Notes under the pieces: model-generated
Told to the model about the DNA's origin: nothing
Database searches by the model: none
The model's input: only the letters and a program-made list of their open reading frames with translations
Shown here: positions 34,872 to 43,258 of the stretch, piece after piece
Layout of the letters: each line of letters starts with the position of its first letter
How positions within the stretch are numbered: position 1 is the first letter of the stretch
NCBI GenBank assembly: GCA_018608625.1
Contig: JABAZC010000071.1
Location: 1 to 64,000, forward strand
Direction of reading: 5' to 3'
DNA: 64,000 nucleotides
Origin: Flavobacteriaceae bacterium
Lineage (GTDB): Bacteria > Bacteroidota > Bacteroidia > Flavobacteriales > Flavobacteriaceae
Program-made: the position numbers and the translations under genes

Positions 34872-36032
34872 TTAACGTTTAGAGTGACTTGCAGAAATAG
34901 CCTGCTCAATGTCATTAATTAAATCTGATTTGTTTTCAATACCTACCGAAAAACGGATCAATTGATCTGTAATCCCTTGTGAGAATCTATCAGAATCGGA
35001 AAGTAAGGCATGTGAAGTTTTCGAGGGCAATAACATGGTGCTCTCAACCCCTGCCAAACTCATTGAGGGTTTGATAAGTTCAAGGGCTTTTAAAAAAGCT
35101 TCAGCATTATACTCCTCTGTTAACTCAAAAGACATCATAGCTCCAAAGCCTTTCATTTGAATTTTTGCTAATCCGTGGTACTCATTTGTTTTTAAGCCTG
35201 GATAATACACCGATTTGACAGCTGTATGTTTGTTTAAAAATTTAGCCAGTCGTTTTGCATTGCGTTGTTGGGCTTTCACTCTAATACCTAAAGTCTTCAT
35301 GCTTCTCTCTAGCAACCAAACTGTATAATCGCTAAGGTTACCACCAAAGTCTTTAGATAAATTCCATATTTTATCCATGATTTCTTGCGACGATGCTACG
35401 GCACCCGCACTGATATCGCTATGGCCTCCGAAATATTTAGTAGCACTGTGCATGACAATATCTACTCCTAAGTCGAGAGGGTTTTGAACAATAGGTGATG
35501 CAAAAGTATTATCGGCAGCTGTAACTATGCTATGACTTTTAGCCAATTTAGCAATAGCGAATAGGTCCACCAGTTTTAATAACGGATTCGAAGGGGTTTC
35601 TATATATATTAATTTCGTATTTTCTTGAATACAGTCTTCAAAAGCCTCTGAAGATAAATCTTTAGTAAAGCTGTAATCTATCCCATAATTCTTGAAATGG
35701 GACTCTATAAAACTACGGGTCCCTCCATAAATATCGTTTTGAATTACTGCATGATCTCCAGATTTTAGGAAAGTTAGCATCGTAGACGATATAGCTGCCA
35801 TTCCAGATCCAAATATCATAGCCGCTTCCGCATGTTCTAGAGCTGCAATTTTCTTAGACAGACATTCTTGGTTGGGAGTATTGAAATAACGCGGGTAACG
35901 CTTCGTGTCAACATCCATGAAGTCATAAGAAGTTGACATATACAAAGGGGAGACAGCACCTTTAAATGTAGTGTCTTCCAAAACACCTGCATGGGTGCAA
36001 ATTGTATTAATTCCTTTTATATTTGAACTCAT
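34872..36032 (-). CDS. Trans-sulfuration PLP enzyme (cystathionine gamma-synthase/gamma-lyase family)
   Basis: A 386-residue Cys/Met-metabolism PLP enzyme. Features: the RYFNTPNQE substrate loop, SGMAAISS, the PLP lysine Lys199 in SATKYFGGHSD, and the terminal RFSVGIE segment. The family covers cystathionine gamma-synthase, beta- and gamma-lyases and O-acylhomoserine sulfhydrylases; sequence alone does not settle which. It is joined to bshB1 by a 3-bp gap, so a role in supplying cysteine for bacillithiol is attractive but inferred. Confidence 0.88.
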   Translation of the reverse strand: MSSNIKGINTICTHAGVLEDTTFKGAVSPLYMSTSYDFMDVDTKRYPRYFNTPNQECLSKKIAALEHAEAAMIFGSGMAAISSTMLTFLKSGDHAVIQNDIYGGTRSFIESHFKNYGIDYSFTKDLSSEAFEDCIQENTKLIYIETPSNPLLKLVDLFAIAKLAKSHSIVTAADNTFASPIVQNPLDLGVDIVMHSATKYFGGHSDISAGAVASSQEIMDKIWNLSKDFGGNLSDYTVWLLERSMKTLGIRVKAQQRNAKRLAKFLNKHTAVKSVYYPGLKTNEYHGLAKIQMKGFGAMMSFELTEEYNAEAFLKALELIKPSMSLAGVESTMLLPSKTSHALLSDSDRFSQGITDQLIRFSVGIENKSDLINDIEQAISASHSKR

Positions 36033-36054
36033 GGTAGAGGATTATAAAATCAAT

Positions 36055-36162
36055 CTAGCTTTTTCCGATATTATTGAATTGTTTGATCAAAACAATGGCC
36101 CATATGACGACACATACCGACACAAATACTGAAAAAGATATAACTATATTATTAGCGGTCAA
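36055..36162 (-). CDS. Possible 35-aa single-pass membrane protein
   Basis: A short frame starting at TTG 36162 and stopping at TAG 36055-36057. It encodes a polar start (TANN), about 20 hydrophobic residues (IVISFSVFVSVCVVIWAIVL) and a basic/polar tail IKQFNNIGKS, that is, a textbook single membrane helix. Its start overlaps the last 11 bases of the 61-aa gene, and the PLP enzyme gene begins 22 bp after it, so it would fit into the same transcript. No homologue is recognised. Real translation is plausible but unproven. Confidence 0.45.
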   Translation of the reverse strand: MTANNIVISFSVFVSVCVVIWAIVLIKQFNNIGKS

Positions 36163-36337
36163 GTCGAAAGAGTTTAAAAAATATCATTAGACCTAAAAGC
36201 ATTGGTGCCCAGATCCCCACAAAAATTCCGTGTAACTTGTCTCCAGAAAAAAACAAATATTCGGAAACACATATAATACCTACACACAAGCATAGCAGTA
36301 ATATATTAGTAACCCCTAGTTTTTTTATAAATTTCAT
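36152..36337 (-). CDS. Small two-helix membrane protein, 61 aa
   Basis: I do not know its function. It has a basic start (MKFIKKLG), a first helix about 11-30, a short loop SGDKLHGIF, and a second helix about 37-56, then a basic end FRLDR. I recall similar short proteins with a GDxLHGIFxGxWxP loop in Flavobacteriaceae, so it is likely a conserved gene. It is the first gene of a unit on the minus strand running into the 35-aa frame, the PLP enzyme and bshB1. Confidence 0.7.
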   Translation of the reverse strand: MKFIKKLGVTNILLLCLCVGIICVSEYLFFSGDKLHGIFVGIWAPMLLGLMIFFKLFRLDR

Positions 36338-36439
36338 GTTAATTATATTAAATTCGAAAGTATAAAAAAAATGTTGTTTATTCTTGTTTTATTTCTAAAA
36401 TCTAACCCTTAATATTAATTATCTTCGTAAAAAAAAAAG

Positions 36440-37099
36440 ATGTTAAAAGCAGTACTTTTTGATATGGATGGGGTCATTGTCGACACCGAGCCCTTACACC
36501 ACAAAGCCTATCAAATGATGTTTGATGATTATGACATACATGTGTCAGATTCAATGTATCGTGGCTTTACTGGCCAATCAACCCGTAGTATCTGTGATTT
36601 TTTGTGTGAGCACTTTAAGCTGAAGGTAAAACCTCATGATTTAGAGACCGCTAAGCGGGCACATTTCACTAAGTTATTTTTTGAAGATTCTGACCTTCAA
36701 TTGCTTGATGGCGTTGAAGACCTTATTAAAAATTACCATGCCAATGGACTCACGTTAGTTATTGCATCTTCAGCATCTATGTTTACCATTAATAATGTGA
36801 TGAAACGTTTTGAATTAGATCCTTATTTTAAAGATAAACTAAGTGGTGCAGATTTAAAAGCCTCAAAACCTCATCCAGAAATATTTATAAATGCCGCAAA
36901 AGCAGCTGGGGTGTCCAACACTGATTGTTTTGTCATTGAAGATTCCACCAATGGAATTATTGCGGCAAAGGAAGGCAACTTCTTTTGTGTTGCCTATAAA
37001 AGTGAAAACTCAAAAGATCAAGAGTATTCAAGAGCAGATTTGTTGATCTCCGATTATAACGATATTAAATATGACAAAGTTAAAAACCTATTTAATTAG
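36440..37099 (+). CDS. HAD-superfamily hydrolase, beta-phosphoglucomutase/phosphatase-like
   Basis: A cytoplasmic 219-aa HAD enzyme. Motif I is FDMDGVIVD with nucleophile Asp8 and Asp10; motif II is the serine in IASSAS; motif III is the lysine in KASKPHPEIF; motif IV is VIEDSTNGIIAA. A helical cap lies between motif I and II. It resembles beta-phosphoglucomutase-type phosphatases (YhcW/YcjU group). The substrate is a small phosphosugar or related compound, unknown. It stands alone, convergent with ccsBA at a 2-bp distance. Confidence 0.88.
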   Translation: MLKAVLFDMDGVIVDTEPLHHKAYQMMFDDYDIHVSDSMYRGFTGQSTRSICDFLCEHFKLKVKPHDLETAKRAHFTKLFFEDSDLQLLDGVEDLIKNYHANGLTLVIASSASMFTINNVMKRFELDPYFKDKLSGADLKASKPHPEIFINAAKAAGVSNTDCFVIEDSTNGIIAAKEGNFFCVAYKSENSKDQEYSRADLLISDYNDIKYDKVKNLFN

Positions 37100-37101
37100 A
37101 C

Positions 37102-40100
37102 TTATTTCAGGAAATACTTTTTATGCTTTCGGTAAGCTAAAATGGATATAAAAGTCAATGAAATTAGGGCAGCTGCAATGTAAGTAATGCTGATTTCTTG
37201 GTCATCTTTTGCATATGAGTGCAAGCCTGCGAGGTAAAAATTAACTCCGAAATATGTCATCATTATACTTCCAAATGCAATCACAGAAGCTACACTAAAA
37301 CCAAATCGACTTCTTAATCCTGGAATAAGTCGCATGTGAATCACAAACGCGTAGATCATAATGCTTATTAAAGCCCATGTTTCTTTAGGATCCCAACCCC
37401 AATAACGTCCCCAACTTTCGTTGGCCCACATCCCGCCTAAGAAATTTCCAATAGTTAACATCACCAAACCAACGGTCAAAGCCATTTCGTTAATAATGGT
37501 AAGCTCTTTAATATTTAAAGCCATCTTTTCCTTATTCTTTGCATTGGTTAATATTATTAATAGAAGCGTAATTAGTCCCAATATCATTCCAAGCGTAAGG
37601 GGGCCATAGCTACCAACTATAATAGCCACGTGAATCATTAACCAATAACTATTTAAAACCGGCTGTAAGTTTCCAATTGAAGGATCCATCCAATTCCAGT
37701 GAGCGATCATCAATATCATAGCGGTTACAAAAGCGGTTGAAGCAAAGGTTAAATCACTTTTCTTTCCTAACATCACACCAAAAGTCATGGTCGCCCAAGC
37801 TACATAAATCATTGACTCGTAAGCATCACTCCAAGGTGCATGACCTGAGATGTACCAACGAGCTATGAGTCCAAGCGTGTGAAGGGCAAAACAAATCCAA
37901 ATTAAATACTTGAATGTTTGAACTGAATAATGCAAAACTTTACTTCGATCTTTAAAAATTTGAATAATCAATAGCAAGAACATTAAGCTACTCGCATACA
38001 TATAATATTCAAATAGTTTCTTGAAAATATCATAGCGGTTGTACAAAATTTCAGTCTCTATCTTTTCTTTACTAATAGTGGTAGCACTTCCATACTTAGT
38101 TTGAGTAGCTTTGATTGCCTGTAATAATTGTTGACTTTTAGAAAAATCTGTTTTTAAAACTTTATCATTTTGAAGAGTTGCCATGTAAGCAATAAAACCA
38201 GTTTTTATAAAGTTTCCGTATAGCGTATCTTTTAACACGTAGCCTGCTTCCCTGAAGCCTTTCGAAGATACCCATGTATTGTTTTCATCATCAGGAATTG
38301 GATATAAACGCAAAGCACTCCCTTCTAAAGTATTAAATAACAAACTTACTCGTTGATCGGTTTCTTTAAATATCTTTTGAATGGCCGTTGGTACTTGTGC
38401 ACTGTAAGCATTCTCTAAATAAGGCCCAAGTTTATAGTCTAAATTTGGGTCTAAAAAATCTACTAAAGCAGCATATTTCGCAGTTTTATTTAGTCCTAAC
38501 AACGTTCGAATAGTATCAGCTTTTTTTGCTTTTAGATAAATTAATGGAACATTATACCAAAGTTGTGGACTCTCTTGCATAGAAAGAAATACTTGGTTAG
38601 CATCAAAACTTTTATAGCTATCTTTTTTACTAAGCTTACGCAGTAATTCGGATGCATAGGTGTTTATTGGCTTCATTCGCCCATCCGTATCTTGAATCAC
38701 TAAATGACCAAAACGATCTGCTTCAATCGCCGGAGTGATATTGAGCTTTAAAATTGAATCTAGCTGTGCTTGTGTTGGGCGTACATTATCATGATCAGAA
38801 CCATGTGGGGTTTGCGTATTCCCGTTAAAGGAAATGAAAAACAAAATAAGCACCGCCAATTTCGATTTCTTTATTTTGATTTTATCAAGCTGACGTCGTA
38901 AGGATTCCATGCGTGCATGCTTAGATAATAAAACGGCCATCAAACCAAAATACAGTAAATAGTAACCTAGGTAGGTGAACCAAGTTCCCCAGTAGTCATG
39001 ATTTACAGACAAAATCGTCCCCTTTTCATCAGGATCAAAAGAGGATTGAAAAAACTTATAACCACGGTGGTTTAATATGTTGTTCATATAAATGTGAAAA
39101 TCAAAATCGCCTTTTTCAGCATCAAATACGCTAACTTTACTTTCGAATGAGGCATAACTCTTCTCTGTACCAGGAAAGCGTTCAGCGATAAAATCATTTA
39201 ATTTAACTTCAAATGGAAGTTCTAGAAGCTTAGATCCGAATTTGAATGCAAATTCTAATCCACCAACTTCAATTTGTTTAAACGGATTGTTAGCCCCCTT
39301 ACCACCAAGTAACCTAACTATTTTCGTCTCGCCGTTAGCCGTTACTTTTAAGGCTATTCCGTCTTCATCTCCTTTAAGTAATTTCGACTTTTTAACAATA
39401 TCAAATTCCCCTTTAATTACTGGTTTTGGAAATACAATAGCTTGATTTCCGATAATGTAACGGGAGCGTAAAACTAAAGTTTGAATACTGTCTTTTACCA
39501 AACGGCCTTGAAAACGCGTTGCCATAGTCATATATTCACCCTCGTATGGCGACTGAATTGTTAAATCGTTTTCAGAATAGGTAATATTAATAGCTCCATC
39601 AGTCGGTTTATTAAGTGCATAGAGTACGTTATGAATACTACTAACCTGCCCTAGTTTAAGAAAGTGATTGTGAGGCGCTCCATCGCCTGCTTCGACAATC
39701 TTTAAATAGTACTCTCCATCTTCGGAAGGGATAACATCCTCTTCAGCACCTTCAATAAAATCAACTAACTCCACAAAAATTTCAGAATTACTATAGGTTG
39801 TATTAAGTGTGTATTTATTTAAAAGTCGTGGAGAAAAGTCTACTTCATCTTCTTCAACACGTCGTACAAGTTGTCCATTGATTTCAAAATCGCCATCAAT
39901 ATAAGTTGTTAAATATGTTTTCTGGGACAAGAAGGTGTTTTCTGTAGCGCCTTCACGGATCGCCATCATCCCTTCAAAACCATGATAGCGAGTAATAAAT
40001 GCCCCTAAAAGTATAAATATAAAAGAAAGGTGAAGGGTTAAAGTGGCCCATTTTTCTTTTCTTAATAATCGGTATCTAAAAATATTCCCTGCAAAATTAA

Positions 40101-40287
40101 TAATAAACACACACATAATTGCTTCAAACCACCTAGCGTTGTATATAAGTGTTCTAGAATAGGGCGTTGGGGATGTGCTTTGCCCTACGTCCATAAACGT
40201 TCCAACAGCCATGGCTGCTGCAAAAACAATGAAAAGTATTCCTGTTAAACGGTTTGAAAAAAGTAGATTAGTTAATTTTTTTAGCAT
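37102..40287 (-). CDS. ccsA: Fused cytochrome c biogenesis protein CcsBA (ResB-ResC)
   Basis: System II cytochrome c maturation: exports heme and attaches it to apocytochromes. The 1061-residue fusion opens with ResB/CcsB-like membrane helices (WATLTLHLSFIFILLGAF, residues about 80-97) and a large periplasmic domain. A further membrane segment near 455-470 and a second soluble region (about 500-740) follow, then the CcsA part with many helices and the heme-handling motif WGRYWGWDPKETW near 963-975. Conserved histidines lie on both sides of the motif. The fusion is normal for Bacteroidota. Its promoter is TACATTTG at 40316-40323. Confidence 0.93.
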   Translation of the reverse strand: MLKKLTNLLFSNRLTGILFIVFAAAMAVGTFMDVGQSTSPTPYSRTLIYNARWFEAIMCVFIINFAGNIFRYRLLRKEKWATLTLHLSFIFILLGAFITRYHGFEGMMAIREGATENTFLSQKTYLTTYIDGDFEINGQLVRRVEEDEVDFSPRLLNKYTLNTTYSNSEIFVELVDFIEGAEEDVIPSEDGEYYLKIVEAGDGAPHNHFLKLGQVSSIHNVLYALNKPTDGAINITYSENDLTIQSPYEGEYMTMATRFQGRLVKDSIQTLVLRSRYIIGNQAIVFPKPVIKGEFDIVKKSKLLKGDEDGIALKVTANGETKIVRLLGGKGANNPFKQIEVGGLEFAFKFGSKLLELPFEVKLNDFIAERFPGTEKSYASFESKVSVFDAEKGDFDFHIYMNNILNHRGYKFFQSSFDPDEKGTILSVNHDYWGTWFTYLGYYLLYFGLMAVLLSKHARMESLRRQLDKIKIKKSKLAVLILFFISFNGNTQTPHGSDHDNVRPTQAQLDSILKLNITPAIEADRFGHLVIQDTDGRMKPINTYASELLRKLSKKDSYKSFDANQVFLSMQESPQLWYNVPLIYLKAKKADTIRTLLGLNKTAKYAALVDFLDPNLDYKLGPYLENAYSAQVPTAIQKIFKETDQRVSLLFNTLEGSALRLYPIPDDENNTWVSSKGFREAGYVLKDTLYGNFIKTGFIAYMATLQNDKVLKTDFSKSQQLLQAIKATQTKYGSATTISKEKIETEILYNRYDIFKKLFEYYMYASSLMFLLLIIQIFKDRSKVLHYSVQTFKYLIWICFALHTLGLIARWYISGHAPWSDAYESMIYVAWATMTFGVMLGKKSDLTFASTAFVTAMILMIAHWNWMDPSIGNLQPVLNSYWLMIHVAIIVGSYGPLTLGMILGLITLLLIILTNAKNKEKMALNIKELTIINEMALTVGLVMLTIGNFLGGMWANESWGRYWGWDPKETWALISIMIYAFVIHMRLIPGLRSRFGFSVASVIAFGSIMMTYFGVNFYLAGLHSYAKDDQEISITYIAAALISLTFISILAYRKHKKYFLK

Positions 40288-40315
40288 GCTAAAACATTCT
40301 CAATTAATTGAAATG

Positions 40316-40323
40316 CAAATGTA
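40316..40323 (-). promoter_or_regulatory. -7 element (TACATTTG) for ccsBA
   Basis: Exact TAnnTTTG match on the minus strand, 28 bp before the ATG at 40287. Confidence 0.5.
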
Positions 40324-40440
40324 CTTATTATAATAAGAAAAGTCATTTATGTTAATCGGTTTTAACAGATATTTAAATAAAATAAAGGCATTGCTTTGGT
40401 TAAACTTTCAAATGACAGATTACTTGTTTATTTTAGCTAA

Positions 40441-41211
40441 ATGATATCAGTCGTTGTTATAGGAGCTGGAAATGTAGGGTCTCATTTAGTGAAGGCCTTT
40501 CAATCTGCAGAAAAGGTAAATTTAGTACAATGGTACAGTCGAGACAAGATGTCGATTAAGGCACCAACTAAAGGCATTGAACTCTGTAACGACTTAAAAG
40601 ATCTCAAAAGTGCAGATATCTATATTATTGCTGTAACTGATAAAGCAATTGAAGCGCTTTCTAAACAATTACCTTTCGAAAATCGATTGGTAGTCCATAC
40701 TTCTGGTAGCGTAGCACTCAAAAAGCTGGATATGAAACACAAAAGAGGTGTTTTTTATCCACTTCAAACCTTTTCTAAGACCTCCGATCTGGAGTTTTCA
40801 GAAGTTCCCTTTTGCATTGAAACAATGAACAAGGAAGATTCTGGTCAGCTTAAAACTCTTGCAACCTACATGGGAAGTCCATCATACATGATCAATACAG
40901 AACAACGACAAGCCTTACACTTATCAGCCGTGTTTATCAATAACTTTTCAAATCAAATGTATCGTATTGCCCACGAGCTTAGTGATTATAAAAGTGTTAA
41001 CTTTGATGTATTAAAGCCCTTAATTCTAGAAACTGCAAAAAAAGTGCAGTTTACGTCTCCATACAATGCACAAACAGGACCTGCTAAACGAAATGACCAA
41101 GTAACCATTAATCACCATTTAAGAACCTTAGAAAGCCACCCGGACTATCAATTATTATATAAAAAACTTACAAATTCAATAAAAACGACTCATGGACTCA
41201 AAAAGCTATAA
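40441..41211 (+). CDS. NAD(P)-binding Rossmann plus DUF2520 protein
   Basis: A 256-residue protein with an N-terminal Rossmann motif VIGAGNVGSH (6-15) and a C-terminal helical domain with the family phrases GVFYPLQTFSK, ALHLSAVFINNFSNQMY and TGPAKRNDQVTI. Proteins of this type resemble pyrroline-5-carboxylate and 6-phosphogluconate dehydrogenases, but no reaction is established to my knowledge. It overlaps kdsC by 20 bp and maf follows, suggesting one operon. Confidence 0.88.
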   Translation: MISVVVIGAGNVGSHLVKAFQSAEKVNLVQWYSRDKMSIKAPTKGIELCNDLKDLKSADIYIIAVTDKAIEALSKQLPFENRLVVHTSGSVALKKLDMKHKRGVFYPLQTFSKTSDLEFSEVPFCIETMNKEDSGQLKTLATYMGSPSYMINTEQRQALHLSAVFINNFSNQMYRIAHELSDYKSVNFDVLKPLILETAKKVQFTSPYNAQTGPAKRNDQVTINHHLRTLESHPDYQLLYKKLTNSIKTTHGLKKL

Positions 41212-41722
41212 AGAATATCTAGAAGACATTACGGCATTTATTTTTGATGTTGACGGCGTATTAACCGACAGCTCGGTTTTAGTAACCAGTGAAGGTGAAA
41301 TGCTAAGAAAAATGAGCACTAGAGATGGTTTTGCTCTAAAAACAGCCGTAGATGCTGGATTTTTAATTTGTATTATTTCCGGAGGTAAAAATGAAGGAGT
41401 CAGAAAACGGCTTAAAGGATTAGGGGTTCAAGAAATTAGTTTAGGATCGCATGATAAAGTCGTTAATTTGAATGCTCTTTTTGCAAAACACCAGCTAAAT
41501 CCTGAAAATGTGGTATATATGGGAGATGATATTCCAGACATACCCCCTATGAAACTTGTGGGACTCCCCGCCTGCCCTCAAGATGCTGTACCTGAAGTGA
41601 AAGCCGTTTCTAAATATATTTCACATAAGAATGGGGGCAACGGATCCGTACGTGATATTATAGAACAAGTTTTAAAAGTGCAAGGACATTGGATGAAAGG
41701 ATTTGATGCACAATATGATTAA
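41192..41722 (+). CDS. kdsC: KdsC-like HAD phosphatase (3-deoxy-D-manno-octulosonate 8-phosphate phosphatase)
   Basis: Removes phosphate from Kdo-8-P in the pathway to lipopolysaccharide core. It is a 176-residue HAD C0 (capless) protein: motif I FDVDGVLTDS with Asp19 and Asp21, then STRDGFALKTA, IISGG, and motif IV GDDIPDIPPM. This matches KdsC; N-acylneuraminate-9-phosphatase relatives share the fold. It starts within the end of the DUF2520 gene (20-bp overlap) and precedes maf by 3 bp. Confidence 0.9.
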   Translation: MDSKSYKEYLEDITAFIFDVDGVLTDSSVLVTSEGEMLRKMSTRDGFALKTAVDAGFLICIISGGKNEGVRKRLKGLGVQEISLGSHDKVVNLNALFAKHQLNPENVVYMGDDIPDIPPMKLVGLPACPQDAVPEVKAVSKYISHKNGGNGSVRDIIEQVLKVQGHWMKGFDAQYD

Positions 41723-41725
41723 ACT

Positions 41726-42313
41726 ATGACTATGCTCACAGATATTTTAAAAAATAAACGCCTCATTTTAGCGTCTTCGTCACCAAGAAGGCAGGAGCTT
41801 ATCAAAGGGTTAGGATTAGAAGTTGAGATACGGATTAAGCCGGTCAAAGAAGAATATCCAGAAAGGTTAAGGCATTTTGAAATACCTGATTATTTAGCAC
41901 AGCTTAAATCAATGCCGTTTGAAGACACTCTCGCTACTAACGACATTCTTATTACTAGTGACACTATTGTTTGGTTTGAGAATTCTGCATTAGGCAAACC
42001 AAAAGACGCGAAGGATGCCTTTCAAATGCTAAAATCCTTGAGTGGACAGACCCATGAAGTAATTACGTCAGTATGCTTCAAATCAATTGGAAAAGAGAAA
42101 ACTATTAATTCCATTACCAAAGTAACTTTTAAACAACTAAGTGATTCAGAAATTAATTTCTATATCAAGAATTTCAAAGTGTTTGACAAAGCTGGTTCTT
42201 ACGGCATTCAAGACTGGATTGGTCAAGTTGCTGTAACAAAGATAGAAGGCTCGTATTTTAACGTTATGGGGTTTCCAATGGACAAAATTTACAACACTTT
42301 ACTTACATTCTAA
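41726..42313 (+). CDS. maf: Maf-family nucleoside triphosphate pyrophosphatase
   Basis: Hydrolyses non-canonical or pyrimidine nucleoside triphosphates to monophosphates, a house-cleaning role. Features in 195 residues: LASSSPRRQEL (15-25), the SDTIVW segment, LGKPKDAKDAFQML and KAGSYGIQDW. ATG 41732, two codons in, is an equally possible start. The 3' end overlaps the convergent YheT-like gene by 15 bp (42299-42313). Confidence 0.93.
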   Translation: MTMLTDILKNKRLILASSSPRRQELIKGLGLEVEIRIKPVKEEYPERLRHFEIPDYLAQLKSMPFEDTLATNDILITSDTIVWFENSALGKPKDAKDAFQMLKSLSGQTHEVITSVCFKSIGKEKTINSITKVTFKQLSDSEINFYIKNFKVFDKAGSYGIQDWIGQVAVTKIEGSYFNVMGFPMDKIYNTLLTF

Positions 42314-43258
42314 GAAGAACTCAAGGGCCCGTTTTTCATTATAATAAAAATCATTGAGTCTGATAAACCCAACATGTCCTCCTTTAGAAGGAGTCTCTAA
42401 ATGTAAATAGGGGTTTTCTTTAGCTTCCTTATATGGAAAACAGTCTTTGGACAAAAAAGAATCATTCAATGCATTTAAAACAAGAACAGGGGTTTTAATA
42501 GTTTTCAAAAACTGAAGACTACTCGCTTTTTTATAATAATCTTGCGCATTTTTAAATCCATGCGCACGAGATGTATAAACTTCGTCAAAATCATTAAGAG
42601 TGAAAATAGATCTGACTTGAGATTTCGTAATTAAATCCGGATACTGTTTTTGTTTTAACTTTAATCGTTTTAGTAACCCCCATAAAAAATTAATTTGGTA
42701 AGGTAGATTTCTGACCTCATGAAGTGCTTTTGCAGACCCCGATAAGTCACAGGGAGCAGAAACAGCCATTCCTCCTTTTACTTGCGAAGGGATATCATTA
42801 CCTTCCCCAAAGTATTTTAAGAGCATATTTGCTCCAAGGCTTATCCCTTTTATGAAAATTGAATCGTACTTGTCAAGTGAAATAACATGCTTAACAACAT
42901 CATCCAAATCTTCTGACATTCCTAAATGATAAGAGGAGTAGTTTAGATTTAGTTCGCCACTACAGCAACGGAAATTTACGCAAATGGCATCTATATTGTT
43001 TTTATTAAACAACAAAGCTGGCCCTGTTATATACGGACGTTGCCCATGCCCTTCCATTCCGTGAAGTAATATGACAACAGATTTTGATGGCTTTTCCCCA
43101 TAACTCCAATCTAAATCTATAAAATCATCATCTCTAAGAGTAATCCGTTCTCTAAATTGATTTATTTTCAAGCGCCTAATGAGGCCCGAATATACAGTGG
43201 CTATGAACCCATTTCTAAACAGGAAAGAAGACTTAAAATGACTAGTGACTATTGGCAT
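42299..43258 (-). CDS. YheT-like alpha/beta hydrolase
   Basis: A 319-aa alpha/beta hydrolase of the YheT (AB_hydrolase_4-type) family: oxyanion segment LLHGMEGH, a conserved NFRCCSGE loop, nucleophile elbow GISLGANMLLKYFGE, acid in LNALNDSF, and histidine in SKGGHVGFI. Substrate unknown; family members are esterase-like. It overlaps tilS upstream by 17 bp and maf downstream by 15 bp, so it ends the pabB-tilS-yheT unit. Confidence 0.88.
   Translation of the reverse strand: MPIVTSHFKSSFLFRNGFIATVYSGLIRRLKINQFRERITLRDDDFIDLDWSYGEKPSKSVVILLHGMEGHGQRPYITGPALLFNKNNIDAICVNFRCCSGELNLNYSSYHLGMSEDLDDVVKHVISLDKYDSIFIKGISLGANMLLKYFGEGNDIPSQVKGGMAVSAPCDLSGSAKALHEVRNLPYQINFLWGLLKRLKLKQKQYPDLITKSQVRSIFTLNDFDEVYTSRAHGFKNAQDYYKKASSLQFLKTIKTPVLVLNALNDSFLSKDCFPYKEAKENPYLHLETPSKGGHVGFIRLNDFYYNEKRALEFFLECK

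Noticed and set aside
34869-36440. SAM or other riboswitch upstream of the trans-sulfuration enzyme
   Set aside because: The gap before it is only about 20 bp after the small ORFs, and no conserved aptamer motif is visible upstream of the unit.
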